This document shows, one piece after another, positions 17,205 through 26,135 of a DNA stretch of 64,000 nt (position 1 is its first letter; every line of letters begins with the position of its first letter). A program made the translations under genes and the position numbers. The stretch comes from Bradyrhizobium sp. CIAT3101 (GTDB lineage: Bacteria; Pseudomonadota; Alphaproteobacteria; Rhizobiales; Xanthobacteraceae): the NCBI RefSeq assembly GCF_029714945.1, contig NZ_CP121634.1, forward strand, positions 2,439,001 through 2,503,000. The letters run 5' to 3'. The notes beneath the pieces were generated by a model that saw only the letters and a program-made list of their open reading frames with translations, had not been told where the DNA came from and did not search any database.

Positions 17205-17478
17205 TGGTCGCCCCTGTTTGCGTGGTGTTTCTTGGTCACCCCGGCACCGTTTCGGTGCTCCGTTGCCCAATTCACTAACGACAATAAGTTTCGGGACGTT
17301 TGCTCGGAAAACCGAAAACGGTTTCGTCGTGGCAAGGATTGTTTCATGACAGTTTCGTGGCCGGGCGCGCCCGTTAACGAACAAAACAGCGCGCCGACAC
17401 TTATGTGACGTCACACGCCTGAAATATCCGTGGTTGATGGTCCTAAGCCGAGAATCATCAAACTCTCGGGATTTCCCC

Positions 17479-18531
17479 ATGCGGGTATTAATCGCGACTG
17501 ACGCCTGGCATCCGCAGGTCAACGGTGTGGTCCGGACGCTGACCTCGCTGGCGGCTGCCGCCAAGGCCCTCGATGTCGAGATCGACTTCCTGACGCCTGA
17601 TGGCTTCAGGTCCTGGCCGCTGCCGACCTATCCGGGCCTGCGCATAGCGCTGCCGAGCGGAAAGGAGATCGCGCGGCGGATCGAGAAGGCCGCGCCCGAA
17701 GCGCTGCATATCGCGACCGAAGGCCCGATCGGCTGGGCTGCGCGCGCCTATTGCCGCCGCAACGGCCTCGCCTTCACCACCTCCTACACGACGCGCTTCC
17801 CGGAATACGTCTCGGTGCGGACCGGCATTCCCGATGCCGTCGGCTATGCCGTGCTGCGCCACTTCCACGATGCCGCCGCCATGACCATGGTGGCGACGCC
17901 GTCGCTGCGGCAGGAGCTTTCCGGGCGCGGCTTCAAGCGGCTCGGCTTCTGGGGCCGCGGCGTCAACACCGAGCTGTTCCATCCGGACGCTCCGGCCAAG
18001 CTCGATCTGCCGGGCCCGATCTTCATGACCATGGGCCGCGTCGCGGTCGAGAAGAACCTCGAGGCGTTCCTGTCGCTCGATCTGCCCGGCACCAAGGTCG
18101 TCGTCGGCGACGGCCCGCAGAAGGCCGCGCTCGAGAAGAAATATCCGGACGCGGTTTTCCTCGGCGAGAAGAAGGGCGCGGATCTGAACGCGCATCTCGC
18201 TGCGGCCGACGTCTTCGTGTTTCCGAGCCTCACCGACACGTTCGGCGTGGTGCAGCTCGAAGCGCTCGCCTGCGGCACGCCGGTTGCGGCGTTTCCGGTG
18301 ACGGGTCCCAAGGATGTCATCGCCGATCATCCGATTGGCGCGATCGACAACGATCTGCGTGCCGCTTGTCTGCGCGCACTCACCATGTCGCGCGAGACCT
18401 GCCGCAACTTCGCGCTGGAGCGCTCCTGGGAGAACAGCGCGCGCCAGTTCGTCGGCAATCTCACCTCACTCCAGCCCAGCCGTGCCTTGCGCGCCTCGCC
18501 CGTGATGGCGCGGCGGCCGGTGCGCGGCTGA
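17479..18531 (+). CDS. GT4 glycosyltransferase (mannosyltransferase-like)
   Basis: This is a cytoplasmic or membrane-associated GT-B glycosyltransferase of 350 aa. The N-terminus MRVLIATDAWHPQVNGVVRTL is the acceptor domain signature of the MgtA/GDP-mannose alpha-mannosyltransferase group. The donor domain has GRVAVEKNLEAFL and the E-x7-E motif near PSLTDTFGVVQLEALACG. This start drops 15 upstream codons with no family match. It is 33 nt upstream of a phospholipid methyltransferase gene, so a lipid acceptor (diacylglycerol or a phospholipid derivative) is a fair inference. Confidence 0.85.
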   Translation: MRVLIATDAWHPQVNGVVRTLTSLAAAAKALDVEIDFLTPDGFRSWPLPTYPGLRIALPSGKEIARRIEKAAPEALHIATEGPIGWAARAYCRRNGLAFTTSYTTRFPEYVSVRTGIPDAVGYAVLRHFHDAAAMTMVATPSLRQELSGRGFKRLGFWGRGVNTELFHPDAPAKLDLPGPIFMTMGRVAVEKNLEAFLSLDLPGTKVVVGDGPQKAALEKKYPDAVFLGEKKGADLNAHLAAADVFVFPSLTDTFGVVQLEALACGTPVAAFPVTGPKDVIADHPIGAIDNDLRAACLRALTMSRETCRNFALERSWENSARQFVGNLTSLQPSRALRASPVMARRPVRG

Positions 18532-18564
18532 TCCAACCTTTGACCCACAGCGAGAACCTCATCG

Positions 18565-19254
18565 ATGGCTAAGATCATGAACCTTGACGGCACCCAGCAG
18601 CTCGACCTCACCCGCGGTACGGTCGAGCAGGCCTATGATCGCTGGGCGCCCGTTTACGATCTCGTGTTCGGCGGCGTGTTCGCAAAAGGACGTCAGGCGG
18701 CGATTTCGGCCACCAACAAGATCGGCGGGCGCGTGCTCGAGGTTGGCGTCGGTACCGGCATCTCGCTGCCGCTTTATGCTCCGAACCTCCGTATCTTCGG
18801 CACCGATATTTCGGAAGCGATGCTCGACAAGGCGCGCCGCCGCGTCACCGAGGGCAACCTCAAGAACGTCGAAGGCCTCGCGGTGATGGATGCCGAGAAG
18901 CTCGAATTCCCCGACAATTCGTTCGACGTCGTGATGGCGCAATACGTCGTCACCGCGGTGCCGAATCCGGAGAAGGCGCTCGACGAATTCGCCCGCGTGC
19001 TGCGTCCGGGCGGCGAGCTGATCATCCTCACCCGCGTCAGCGCCGACACCGGCATGCGCCGCTTCATCGAGCAGAAGCTCCAGCCGGTGGTGCGTCCGCT
19101 CGGCTTCCGCACTGCCGAGTTCGCCTGGTCGCGCTATGCCAAATGGCTGTCCGGCGCCAAGGGAATCGAGCTCGCCGAGCGCCGTTTGATTCCGCCGCTC
19201 GGTCATTTCTCGCTGGTGCGCTTCCGCAAGGTCGACGTCGCCAAGGCAGCCTGA
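18565..19254 (+). CDS. Rhodobacter-type phospholipid N-methyltransferase-like enzyme
   Basis: This is a SAM-dependent methyltransferase of 229 aa. The N-terminus AYDRWAPVYDLVFGGVFAKGR is the mark of the Rhodobacter-type phosphatidylethanolamine N-methyltransferases. The SAM motif I is VLEVGVGTGISLPLY, and motif II/post-I carries FGTDISEAMLDKAR. Such enzymes convert PE stepwise to phosphatidylcholine, and Bradyrhizobium is known to carry several paralogues with partial activities, so the exact step is uncertain. Downstream is the Mpo1-like membrane protein. ATG 18565 follows GAGAACC. Confidence 0.85.
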   Translation: MAKIMNLDGTQQLDLTRGTVEQAYDRWAPVYDLVFGGVFAKGRQAAISATNKIGGRVLEVGVGTGISLPLYAPNLRIFGTDISEAMLDKARRRVTEGNLKNVEGLAVMDAEKLEFPDNSFDVVMAQYVVTAVPNPEKALDEFARVLRPGGELIILTRVSADTGMRRFIEQKLQPVVRPLGFRTAEFAWSRYAKWLSGAKGIELAERRLIPPLGHFSLVRFRKVDVAKAA

Positions 19255-19409
19255 GCAAGGCTGCGAGAGAGCGGCGGTGCGATCCGCCGCTCACGCGTTC
19301 GCGTGCGTCATCGCGTCGCTGCGCATCATCACATGACAAAATGATGATGTCACACGGCGTACATCGAATCCCTGTAAATCCCTTACCCGAAAGCATTTTG
19401 GGGAATAGC

Positions 19410-20069
19410 ATGATCAAGAATTATCTCGAGCAGCTGCGGATCCAGCGCTGGGACGACCATCGCTACTATCACCACAGCCGCATCAATCAGAGCCTGCACT
19501 TCGTCAGCGCGCTGAGCTTTCTCTTTGCCTATGTCTGGCTGTTCGTCGATCCCATGATCTCGGCGCTGGTCGGCTGGCTGGTCTCGATGACCTCGCGCCA
19601 GGCCGGTCACTTCTTCTTCGAGCCGCATGATTACGACCACATCAACCAGGCGACGCACGAGTACAAGGAAGACATCAAGGTCGGCTACAACCTTCAGCGC
19701 AAGGTGGTGCTGATGGCGATCTGGGCGCTGTCGCCGCTGGTGCTGGTGGTCGATCCGACGCTGTTCGGCCTGTTCACGCCCTGGGCTTCCGCGACCGACT
19801 TCATGCGGCAGGTGGCCAAGATCTGGCTCGTGATCGGTGGCGGCGGTCTCCTGTTCCGCACCGTGCATCTGTTCTTCATCCGCGACGTCGAAACCGGCCT
19901 GGTCTGGATGACCAAGATCCTGACCGACCCCTTCCACGATCTGATGCTCTATCGCAGCGCTCCGCTCGCCTTGATGCGCGGCGAACTGATGGATCCCGGC
20001 CTGCACCTCAACCCCGAGCACACGCTGGGACTCATCTCCGAGCCCACGCTCGAAGAGCAGCACGCCTGA
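19410..20069 (+). CDS. Mpo1/DUF962-like membrane protein
   Basis: This is a 219-aa multi-span membrane protein. After a short cytosolic N-terminus it shows HHSRINQSLHFVSALSFLFAY, then the loop motif RQAGHFFFEPHDYDHINQ, then two more membrane segments (about 98-120 and 138-160). The order R-x-N-x3-H then GHxxFE is the pattern of Mpo1/DUF962 proteins. In yeast Mpo1 is a Fe(II) dioxygenase that shortens 2-hydroxy fatty acids. The similarity is at motif level only, so activity is inference. GGGGAA lies 6 nt before ATG 19410. Its place after a phospholipid methyltransferase gene fits a lipid role. Confidence 0.72.
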   Translation: MIKNYLEQLRIQRWDDHRYYHHSRINQSLHFVSALSFLFAYVWLFVDPMISALVGWLVSMTSRQAGHFFFEPHDYDHINQATHEYKEDIKVGYNLQRKVVLMAIWALSPLVLVVDPTLFGLFTPWASATDFMRQVAKIWLVIGGGGLLFRTVHLFFIRDVETGLVWMTKILTDPFHDLMLYRSAPLALMRGELMDPGLHLNPEHTLGLISEPTLEEQHA

Positions 20070-20110
20070 GCGCGCTGTTCTCACAAAATACTCCGATGTT
20101 GATTGGCTAC

Positions 20111-20333
20111 GTCATGCCCGGGCTTGTCCCGGGCATCCACGTCTTGGGGGTCTCTTCTTCGCCTCTCCCCGCGCGCGGGGAGAGGCCGGAGCGCATCGCA
20201 GATGCGATCCGGGTGAGGGGGGCTCTCCGCGGGGGCGTTGCCACCGGTACGTCGGAAAATGATCACCGCGTGCGCGGAGAGTCCCCCTCACCCCAACCCT
20301 CTCCCCGCAGGCGGGGAGAGGGGGAGGAGAGAC
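20111..20333. repeat. REP-like palindromes in a 305-nt convergent gap
   Basis: The gap between the Mpo1-like and aminotransferase genes holds a hairpin (GCCCGGGCTTGTCCCGGGC, about 20116-20134). A facing pair of CTCTCCCCGC-type palindromes follows (about 20160-20225 and 20280-20333), the same family as at 5.1 kb. No coding sequence is seen there. Confidence 0.75.
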
Positions 20334-20374
20334 CGCGCCCCGGAATGACGGTGAATGTGGTTGGAGTAGTGGCC

Positions 20375-22039
20375 TCAGCGTCCAAGACGCTTGGCCAGCA
20401 TCTCTTTCAGAATCTGCCGCTTGATGTTCTTGTTGGTGAGCAAGCCGTCGTGCCACCAGAAGCCATCCGCCTTCATCTTCTCGGCGGCGCGGACGAAGCG
20501 GTCGGCGACTTCGCTGAAGTCGGCGTCGGTGTAGTTGAGGCTGAAGATCAGCCGGCCGGTGCCGACCCAGCTCAGCGACAGGCCCTCGGCGCGCAGGTAA
20601 TATTGCAGCATCCAGTTGTAGCGGGACGGAGTGGTGTATTTCACCGTCCAGATCGACGAGAAGTTGGCGAACTGCACGGGCAGCTTCGCGTCGGTCATCA
20701 TCTGGTTGAGCTTTTGCGTACGGCCGTTCCAGGTCGCATCCAGGCCGTCATAGATGGCGCGGAAGTTCGGGCTGGCGAGCCGGCTCAGGAACTCGTCCAT
20801 CGCCGTCATGACGTAGGGGTGCGAGTTGAAGGTGCCGCGGGCGAAGCAGATGTCGGCGGGACGATCGTCGCGGAAGCGGCGCATCAAGTCTTTCTTGCCG
20901 CAGACGACGCCGACCGGCAGGCCGCCGGCCAGGCTCTTGCCGTAGGTCACCATGTCGGCCTTGACGCCGAAATATTCCTGGGCGCCGCCGGCGGCAAGGC
21001 GGAAACCGACGAAGACCTCGTCGAAGATCAAGACGATGCCGCGCTCGGTGCAGACGTCGCGCAGCTTCTTCAGCCATTCCGTGTAGGCGGCGCGATCGAA
21101 ATTGCCGCCGCGCGACGAGTCGACCAGCGAGGAATCGCCGGGCGCGTTGCCGTTCGGATGCAGGCCCTGGAGCGGATTGACCAGCACGCAGGCGATGTCC
21201 TTGCGCGTGCGCAGCACATGCAGCGTCTTCTCCGACATCTCGGAAAGGGTGTAGGTCTCGTGCGCTGCGATCGGATTGCCGACGCCGGGCTGCACGTCGC
21301 CCCACCAGCCGTGATAGGCGCCGGCGAAGCGAACCAGATGCGTGCGCTTGGTGTGGTAGCGCGCGAGCCGCACTGCCTGCATCACGGCTTCGGTGCCGGA
21401 CATGTGGAACGAGACCTCGTCGAGGCCCGAGATCTGGCAGAGCCGCTGCACGTTCTCGAGGATGACGGGATGGTAGGGACCGAGCACGGGACCGAGCGCA
21501 TGCGCACGCTTCTCGGAGCCCTCGATGCACTCCTTGTAGAAGTCGTTGCCGAAGATGTTGACGCCGTAGGAGCCCGTGAGGTCGTAGGAGGTGTTGCCGT
21601 CGACATCCGTGACGGTGACGCCGCTCGAGGATTCCATGAAGGTCGAGGTGCCCAGATGCTCGCGGACGAGACGCGCGAACTGGAACGGCACGCGGTAGCT
21701 TTCGGTGAAGTTGAGGTCGGAGATCGTCTCCGCCGCCTCCTTCGTCATCGCGCGGCCCTTCGGGTAGCGGTCGGCGTAGAGAGCTGCGAGCCGGAAGAAG
21801 GCGTCCTTGCGCTGCTTCACCACGTTCGCGGGCGCGCCGTCGCAGCCGAAATATTTGTCACCCTCGAATTCGTAGAACGGCAGCAGCTTTGCCACCCGGC
21901 GCGACATCTTGGAGTGTCCGGCGAGCGAGCGGTGCTTGGCGCGGGACAGTTCGACCCGCGCCTTGATCTTCGGGAGGACGGCGGCAGCGGACGCTGCGGC
22001 GGCCACGGAAAATGAGAGAATCGGGAGTGTCGTTTCCAT
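20375..22039 (-). CDS. Class III PLP-dependent aminotransferase
   Basis: This is a cytoplasmic fold-type I aminotransferase of 554 aa, closest in pattern to glutamate-1-semialdehyde aminomutase-like enzymes. The PLP-phosphate segment is SGTEAVMQA (214-222), the ring-stacking YHGWW begins at 242, the Asp is in IFDEVFVGFR (Asp340), and the Schiff-base lysine is Lys368 in TYGKSLAGGLPVG. An extra N-terminal region of about 110 residues is unlike free-standing aminotransferases (about 430 aa). It diverges from the psd gene with 35 nt between starts. Its substrate is unknown; a lipid amine or a carrier-bound aldehyde is a guess from context. Confidence 0.85.
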   Translation of the reverse strand: METTLPILSFSVAAAASAAAVLPKIKARVELSRAKHRSLAGHSKMSRRVAKLLPFYEFEGDKYFGCDGAPANVVKQRKDAFFRLAALYADRYPKGRAMTKEAAETISDLNFTESYRVPFQFARLVREHLGTSTFMESSSGVTVTDVDGNTSYDLTGSYGVNIFGNDFYKECIEGSEKRAHALGPVLGPYHPVILENVQRLCQISGLDEVSFHMSGTEAVMQAVRLARYHTKRTHLVRFAGAYHGWWGDVQPGVGNPIAAHETYTLSEMSEKTLHVLRTRKDIACVLVNPLQGLHPNGNAPGDSSLVDSSRGGNFDRAAYTEWLKKLRDVCTERGIVLIFDEVFVGFRLAAGGAQEYFGVKADMVTYGKSLAGGLPVGVVCGKKDLMRRFRDDRPADICFARGTFNSHPYVMTAMDEFLSRLASPNFRAIYDGLDATWNGRTQKLNQMMTDAKLPVQFANFSSIWTVKYTTPSRYNWMLQYYLRAEGLSLSWVGTGRLIFSLNYTDADFSEVADRFVRAAEKMKADGFWWHDGLLTNKNIKRQILKEMLAKRLGR

Positions 22040-22074
22040 GACAACAAGCGCTAATACTGCGAGCTGACAGATTC
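22040..22074. promoter_or_regulatory. 35-nt divergent start region between aminotransferase and psd
   Basis: Only 35 nt separate the two start codons. TAATAC (22052-22057) lies 17 nt before the psd ATG and could be a -10 element giving a very short leader. The reverse strand of the same stretch reads GTATTAG, close to a -10 for the other gene. Neither gene has a strong ribosome site. This is suggestive only. Confidence 0.3.
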
Positions 22075-22938
22075 ATGACAGTCAAAGCCCTCATCGCCTC
22101 TTTCACCCAGCAGGAAGACCTCAACTTCCTGTTGACCAACCGCATCCCCCGCGCGGCGCTGACCCGCTTCATGGGCTGGTTCTCCAAGATCGAGAACCCG
22201 CTGGTGCGGGACGGCTCCATCGCGCTGTGGAAGCTGTTCTCCGACCTCGATCTGTCGGAGGCGAAGAAAGACCATTTCAGGAGCCTGCACGATTGCTTCA
22301 CCCGGGAGCTCAAGCCGGGCCTGCGGCCGTTTGATCCGGACCCGTCGGTGGTCGCCAGCCCCTCGGACGGCATCGTCGGCGCCCATGGCCGGATTGCCGA
22401 CACCGAGCTGTTCCAGGTCAAGGGCGCGCCCTATTCGCTGCTCGACCTGCTTGGCGACCCCGCGCTGGTCGAGCAGCACCGCAACGGAAGTTTTGTGACG
22501 CTGCGGCTGACCTCGAGCATGTATCATCGCTTCCATGCACCGTTCGATGCACATATCGAGCGCGTCACGCTGATCCATGGCGATGTCTGGAACGTCAACC
22601 CGATCGCGCTGAAGCGGGTCGAGCGTCTCTTCTGCAAGAACGAGCGCGCGGTAATCCGCACGCATCTCGCAACCGGCGAGGCGGTGACGCTGGTGCCGGT
22701 CGCAGCGATCCTGGTCGCCAGCATCCGCCTGCATTTCCTCGACATGGTGCTGAACGCGCAGACCAGGGGGCCGGTCAATTTCCCCTGCGACGTCAACGTG
22801 ACCAAGGGCGAGGAGCTCGGCTGGTTCGAGCACGGCTCGACCATCATCATCCTGGCGCCCGGCGACTTTTCGTTTGGCGACGGTATCGCCGAGGGGACGC
22901 GCATTCGTGCCGGTCAAGCCCTGCTTCGGCGGAACTAG
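22075..22938 (+). CDS. psd: E. coli-type phosphatidylserine decarboxylase proenzyme
   Basis: This is a membrane-associated pyruvoyl enzyme precursor of 287 aa that should convert phosphatidylserine to phosphatidylethanolamine. The self-cleavage motif is HGST (253-256; Ser255 becomes the pyruvoyl group) in place of the usual LGST. The catalytic triad partners are visible as SPSDGI (Asp98) and MYHRFHAP (His151/His154). Length and motifs match the long type I enzymes rather than the short LGSS type usual in rhizobia, so it may be a second Psd. Archaetidylserine-like or another seryl-lipid substrate is possible. It is divergent from the aminotransferase and followed by a Nudix gene. Confidence 0.85.
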   Translation: MTVKALIASFTQQEDLNFLLTNRIPRAALTRFMGWFSKIENPLVRDGSIALWKLFSDLDLSEAKKDHFRSLHDCFTRELKPGLRPFDPDPSVVASPSDGIVGAHGRIADTELFQVKGAPYSLLDLLGDPALVEQHRNGSFVTLRLTSSMYHRFHAPFDAHIERVTLIHGDVWNVNPIALKRVERLFCKNERAVIRTHLATGEAVTLVPVAAILVASIRLHFLDMVLNAQTRGPVNFPCDVNVTKGEELGWFEHGSTIIILAPGDFSFGDGIAEGTRIRAGQALLRRN

Positions 22939-23007
22939 TCTTCATTCCGCCGTGTCGGGGGCCTATATCGCTCGAGGGCACTGGTCGACGACACGACAGG
23001 ATTGGTG

Positions 23008-23577
23008 ATGGCGCGGGCGCCGGTGATGGCGGCGGGTGGTATTGTGCTGCGGCGTGGCGACACGCCGCTGATTGCCATCGTGCGTCAGCGCAAGCGCAAT
23101 GAATGGGTCTTGCCCAAGGGCAAGCTCGACGCCGGCGAGACGCCGAAGGAAGCCGCGCACCGCGAGGTGCTGGAGGAGACCGGCCACGACGTGCTCGTGC
23201 ACGAGTTTCTCGGCACCATCGCCTACCAGTCCGGCGGCCCCATCAAGATCGTGCATTTCTGGCGCATGGAGGCCGAGGGCGGTCCCGTCCGCAAGCTCAT
23301 GAACGACATCAAGGCCGTCGACTGGGTGACGCTGGACGACGCGCTGGCGCGCCTGTCGCGCGAATATGAGCGCGCCTTCCTCACCCAGGTCGGCCCGATC
23401 GCGATCGCTGCGGCCGGGCTTGCACCACTACCCGCACTGGAGCCGACGCCAACGCTGGCGGCGGACGACATCGATGCCGCCTTGCAGACGCTGACGCCGG
23501 TTGAAGTCGCTTCTGTCGACGAACTGCGGCATGGCCTGTTGCAGAAAGTGAAGGCCTGGCTGCGCGGCGAGGCGTAG
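23008..23577 (+). CDS. Nudix hydrolase
   Basis: This is a cytoplasmic nucleotide-diphosphate-X hydrolase of 189 aa. The Nudix box is complete: GKLDAGE, TPKEAAH, REVLEETGHD, with Glu residues that bind Mg2+. It starts with AAGGIVLRRGDTPLIAIVRQ and resembles Ap4A/8-oxo-dGTP-type members. The C-terminal tail after about residue 130 is variable. Three start codons lie in frame (TTG 23002, GTG 23005, ATG 23008); the ATG has the best AGGA spacing. Confidence 0.9.
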   Translation: MARAPVMAAGGIVLRRGDTPLIAIVRQRKRNEWVLPKGKLDAGETPKEAAHREVLEETGHDVLVHEFLGTIAYQSGGPIKIVHFWRMEAEGGPVRKLMNDIKAVDWVTLDDALARLSREYERAFLTQVGPIAIAAAGLAPLPALEPTPTLAADDIDAALQTLTPVEVASVDELRHGLLQKVKAWLRGEA

Positions 23578-23607
23578 GCGCTACCCGCGAGTCCAGAATC
23601 GCACAAT

Positions 23608-23684
23608 CGTAGGGTGGGCAAAGCGGAGCGTGCCCACGATACCGAAGACGGGCACGGCGCTCACGCGCCTTTGCCCACCCTACG
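23608..23684. repeat. GTAGGGTGGGCAAAG palindromic repeat
   Basis: Arms CGTAGGGTGGGCAAAG (from 23608) and its complement CTTTGCCCACCCTACG (ending about 23684) frame an inner GTGCCC/GGGCAC pair. The long hairpin sits between convergent genes and may end both transcripts. I recall this sequence as common between genes in Bradyrhizobium. Confidence 0.75.
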
Positions 23685-23707
23685 ATAGCTTGCTCCGCGG
23701 CGAGGCC

Positions 23708-25165
23708 CTACCGCTTCTTCTTTTCTTTCGGTGCCGGAGCCGGCGCGGGTCTGCGCGGGGCGACTGGGCGCTGCGCGGCCGGCAGGCGCTGCTGCAGGCC
23801 GGGCTGGCGTGGGGCGGCGCCTTGTTGCGGCTGGGCGGCCGGCGGTGTGCCGGGCTGCAACCCGGTGCGCGGCGTTTGCGGCGTGGTCCCGTTGGGTTGC
23901 GCCGGCGCGGCGCTGCCCGGCTGAGGCGCGACCGCACCAGGCGGTTGCGGAGATTGTCCGCCGCGCTGTGGCTGCGTCGGCCGCGTGCCGCCGGGTTGCG
24001 TGCCTTGTCCGGTGCGCGGCTGGGCGGCCGGCTGTCCTGTGCCTTGCTGCTGACCCTGGCCCGCGCGCGGCGCACCCGGCTGCGCGGCGCCGCCCTGTCC
24101 CTGGCGCTGCGGCGTCTGCGTACCCTGGCGGTTCGGCGCACCCGGCGGCTGCTGACCCGGACGGTTGTTCTGACCCGGCTGGCCGTTCTGCGGCTGCTGG
24201 TTCGGCGCCGTGTTCGGACGCAATTGCTGTTGCTGCGGCGGCTGCGCCGGTCGCGGAATGCGGCTGACGGCGGCCGGATTGGCGCGGCGGAAGTCGCGCT
24301 GCTCGGTGACGATCTGGCGGCCGGTGGTCTGCGCCGCATGCACCTGGCTGACGAAGCCGCGGTCGCGCGCAATCTGCTGCGGGGGGATCGTGATCGGCAC
24401 CGCGGCAAAGCGCATGCCGCCCGGGCCGGCCGCACCCGGCCGGATCGCAAAGCCGCTCGAGGCCTGCGTCAGCGCGCCGAGCCGCGTGCCGCTGGCGCGG
24501 TCGTTGACGTCGATATGGCCGACGCGCCCGTCGGCGTCGGGATAGAGCTTGATGTTGACGTTGTTCGCGTTGTTCGCGGTCGCGTTCTCGGGCACGTCGA
24601 CGACGCCGGTGGTGCCGCGAATGCCGAGCGTTGCGGTCGGCGTTGCGATCTTCATGTCGCCGGTCTTCGCCACCGCCGCCGCGACGAACGCGACCGTGCC
24701 CTTGCCGATGTCGAAGATCGCCGAATTCTGCTTGCCGCCGTCCTCATAGACGTAATTGTCGATGGTGATCTTGGAGCTGGCGGAGAGGTTGAACGTGGTG
24801 GCGTCGTTGAAGGTGATGCCGAGCGACGAGTTCGAGGAGGTCTGCACGACGTCGTTGAGATAGATGTCGTCGCGCACTTTCAGCGGATAGGAGTTCTTGT
24901 CGCGGATCACGGTCGCGATCCCCGTCACCGTCGCGACGTTGCCGATCGGCTCCACGGTGGTGGCTTGCGCATCGGTGGCCGGCGCCGGCGAGGCCGCTGG
25001 GGTCGGCGAGGGCGCGGGCGCCGGTTGCGGCTGCGCTTGCGTCTGTGGCTGCGCTTGCGCGAGCTCGATGGCATCGGACGCGCATGCCCTGTCCGCGCCG
25101 GCCAGCGGCAGCGCCAGCAGCGGCAAAGCAAACACGACGCGGCGCCAAGCCACCATCAAAGCCAC
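23708..25165 (-). CDS. FecR-domain protein with Gln/Pro/Gly-rich tail
   Basis: This is an exported 485-aa protein. A signal peptide (about 1-29) is followed by a Pro/Ala/Gln linker. A FecR domain (about 75-200) shows DDIYLNDVVQTSSNSSLGITF, TFNLSASSKITIDNYVY, then GTVAFVAAAVAKTGDMKIATPTA with LGIRGT. The rest (about 290-485) is a low-complexity Gln/Pro/Gly/Thr region ending in basic KEKKKR. It is not next to a FecI or TonB receptor gene, so it is not the classical anti-sigma FecR. Start GTG 25165 is chosen; ATG 25156 is an alternative. Confidence 0.85.
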   Translation of the reverse strand: MALMVAWRRVVFALPLLALPLAGADRACASDAIELAQAQPQTQAQPQPAPAPSPTPAASPAPATDAQATTVEPIGNVATVTGIATVIRDKNSYPLKVRDDIYLNDVVQTSSNSSLGITFNDATTFNLSASSKITIDNYVYEDGGKQNSAIFDIGKGTVAFVAAAVAKTGDMKIATPTATLGIRGTTGVVDVPENATANNANNVNIKLYPDADGRVGHIDVNDRASGTRLGALTQASSGFAIRPGAAGPGGMRFAAVPITIPPQQIARDRGFVSQVHAAQTTGRQIVTEQRDFRRANPAAVSRIPRPAQPPQQQQLRPNTAPNQQPQNGQPGQNNRPGQQPPGAPNRQGTQTPQRQGQGGAAQPGAPRAGQGQQQGTGQPAAQPRTGQGTQPGGTRPTQPQRGGQSPQPPGAVAPQPGSAAPAQPNGTTPQTPRTGLQPGTPPAAQPQQGAAPRQPGLQQRLPAAQRPVAPRRPAPAPAPKEKKKR

Positions 25166-25270
25166 GAATGAGGTCCCGGTGAGAACACGAGGCGAGATCG
25201 GCCGATATCAGCCGGAGCCGGCTGAATGGCGGATGAACGTCTGTCGCACGGAACGGGAGAACGTTCAAAC

Positions 25271-25297
25271 GCCACGTCCCGGTGTCAGGGACGTGGC
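25271..25297 (-). terminator. Terminator of the DUF2147 gene at 25344
   Basis: The stem GCCACGTCCC / GGGACGTGGC is perfect with a 7-nt loop, 47 nt past the stop of the minus-strand gene. Confidence 0.65.
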
Positions 25298-25343
25298 GCC
25301 ATCATAAGAACAGGAACGCTTGTCTGCGGGCGATGCCTCGGCC

Positions 25344-26135
25344 TCAGCTCACGCGCTTCCAGGTCTGACCGCCGCAGAACATGCCGCCGAAGGCGCAGCC
25401 CTGCACGCGCATCGCGTTCGGACCCTTCATCGCGATCGTCGAGTCGTAGTTCTTGCCGGAGTCGGGATCGTGGATGCGGCCGCTCCACTTGGCGCCGTCG
25501 GGCTTCATGTTGATCAGGATCCGCTCGTTGGTCTTCTCGGCATAGCCGCAGAGATTGGTGCCGCACTGTTCGACGCGGACATTGCCCTTGTTCTCTTCGG
25601 TCGCCCACACGCCGACCGGCGTGTTCGCGGCCTGCACCGGTGCGACCGGAGCAGGGGCCGGAGCCGGCGCATAAGCGGGAGCAACGGCAACCGGCGCGGG
25701 CGCGGCAACCGGAGCAGGGGCTGCAACCGGCGCAGGCGGCGTGGTCGTGTCGACGGACGGCGCAGCGGCGACGGTCGTGGCCGGAGCGGCGGCGACAACA
25801 GCGGGCGCGGCCGGCGCGGTGGCCTGCACCGGCGCGGGCGCCACGGGCTGCTGCTGCACCGGAGCCGGCGCGGGCTTTGCCGTCGTCGTCGCCGGCGTGG
25901 TGTCGTCATCGTCCTTGGAGCCGCCAAGGCCGTTGAGGTTGATGTTGTTCAGCTTGATCGGCTTGTTCGACAGGCCCGGCGCCACGATGGTGACGCAATC
26001 GAGCGAGGCGCAGTTGCGCGGCGTCTCGATGCGGACGCGCTGGCCTTCGATCTGGAACGAGATCGAGTTGCCGGCATGCGCGGCGGCGGTCGAAGCGAGG
26101 AAGAGCGCGGTGGCGGCGATGGTGAGCTTGTTCAT
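25344..26135 (-). CDS. Exported DUF2147 protein with Pro/Ala-rich linker (copy 1)
   Basis: This is a periplasmic 263-aa protein. A signal peptide (about 1-21) precedes a short conserved domain (SISFQIEGQRVRIETPRNCAS). A Pro/Ala/Thr-rich linker of about 95 residues follows. The C-terminal DUF2147 domain has GVWATEENKGNVRVEQCG, LCGYAEKTN, WSGRIHDPDSGKNY and VQGCAFGGMFCGGQTWKRV, with four or more Cys. It faces a diverged paralogue (26323-27213) of the same three-part layout. DUF2147 domains are lipocalin-like and have no fixed function. Confidence 0.85.
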   Translation of the reverse strand: MNKLTIAATALFLASTAAAHAGNSISFQIEGQRVRIETPRNCASLDCVTIVAPGLSNKPIKLNNINLNGLGGSKDDDDTTPATTTAKPAPAPVQQQPVAPAPVQATAPAAPAVVAAAPATTVAAAPSVDTTTPPAPVAAPAPVAAPAPVAVAPAYAPAPAPAPVAPVQAANTPVGVWATEENKGNVRVEQCGTNLCGYAEKTNERILINMKPDGAKWSGRIHDPDSGKNYDSTIAMKGPNAMRVQGCAFGGMFCGGQTWKRVS

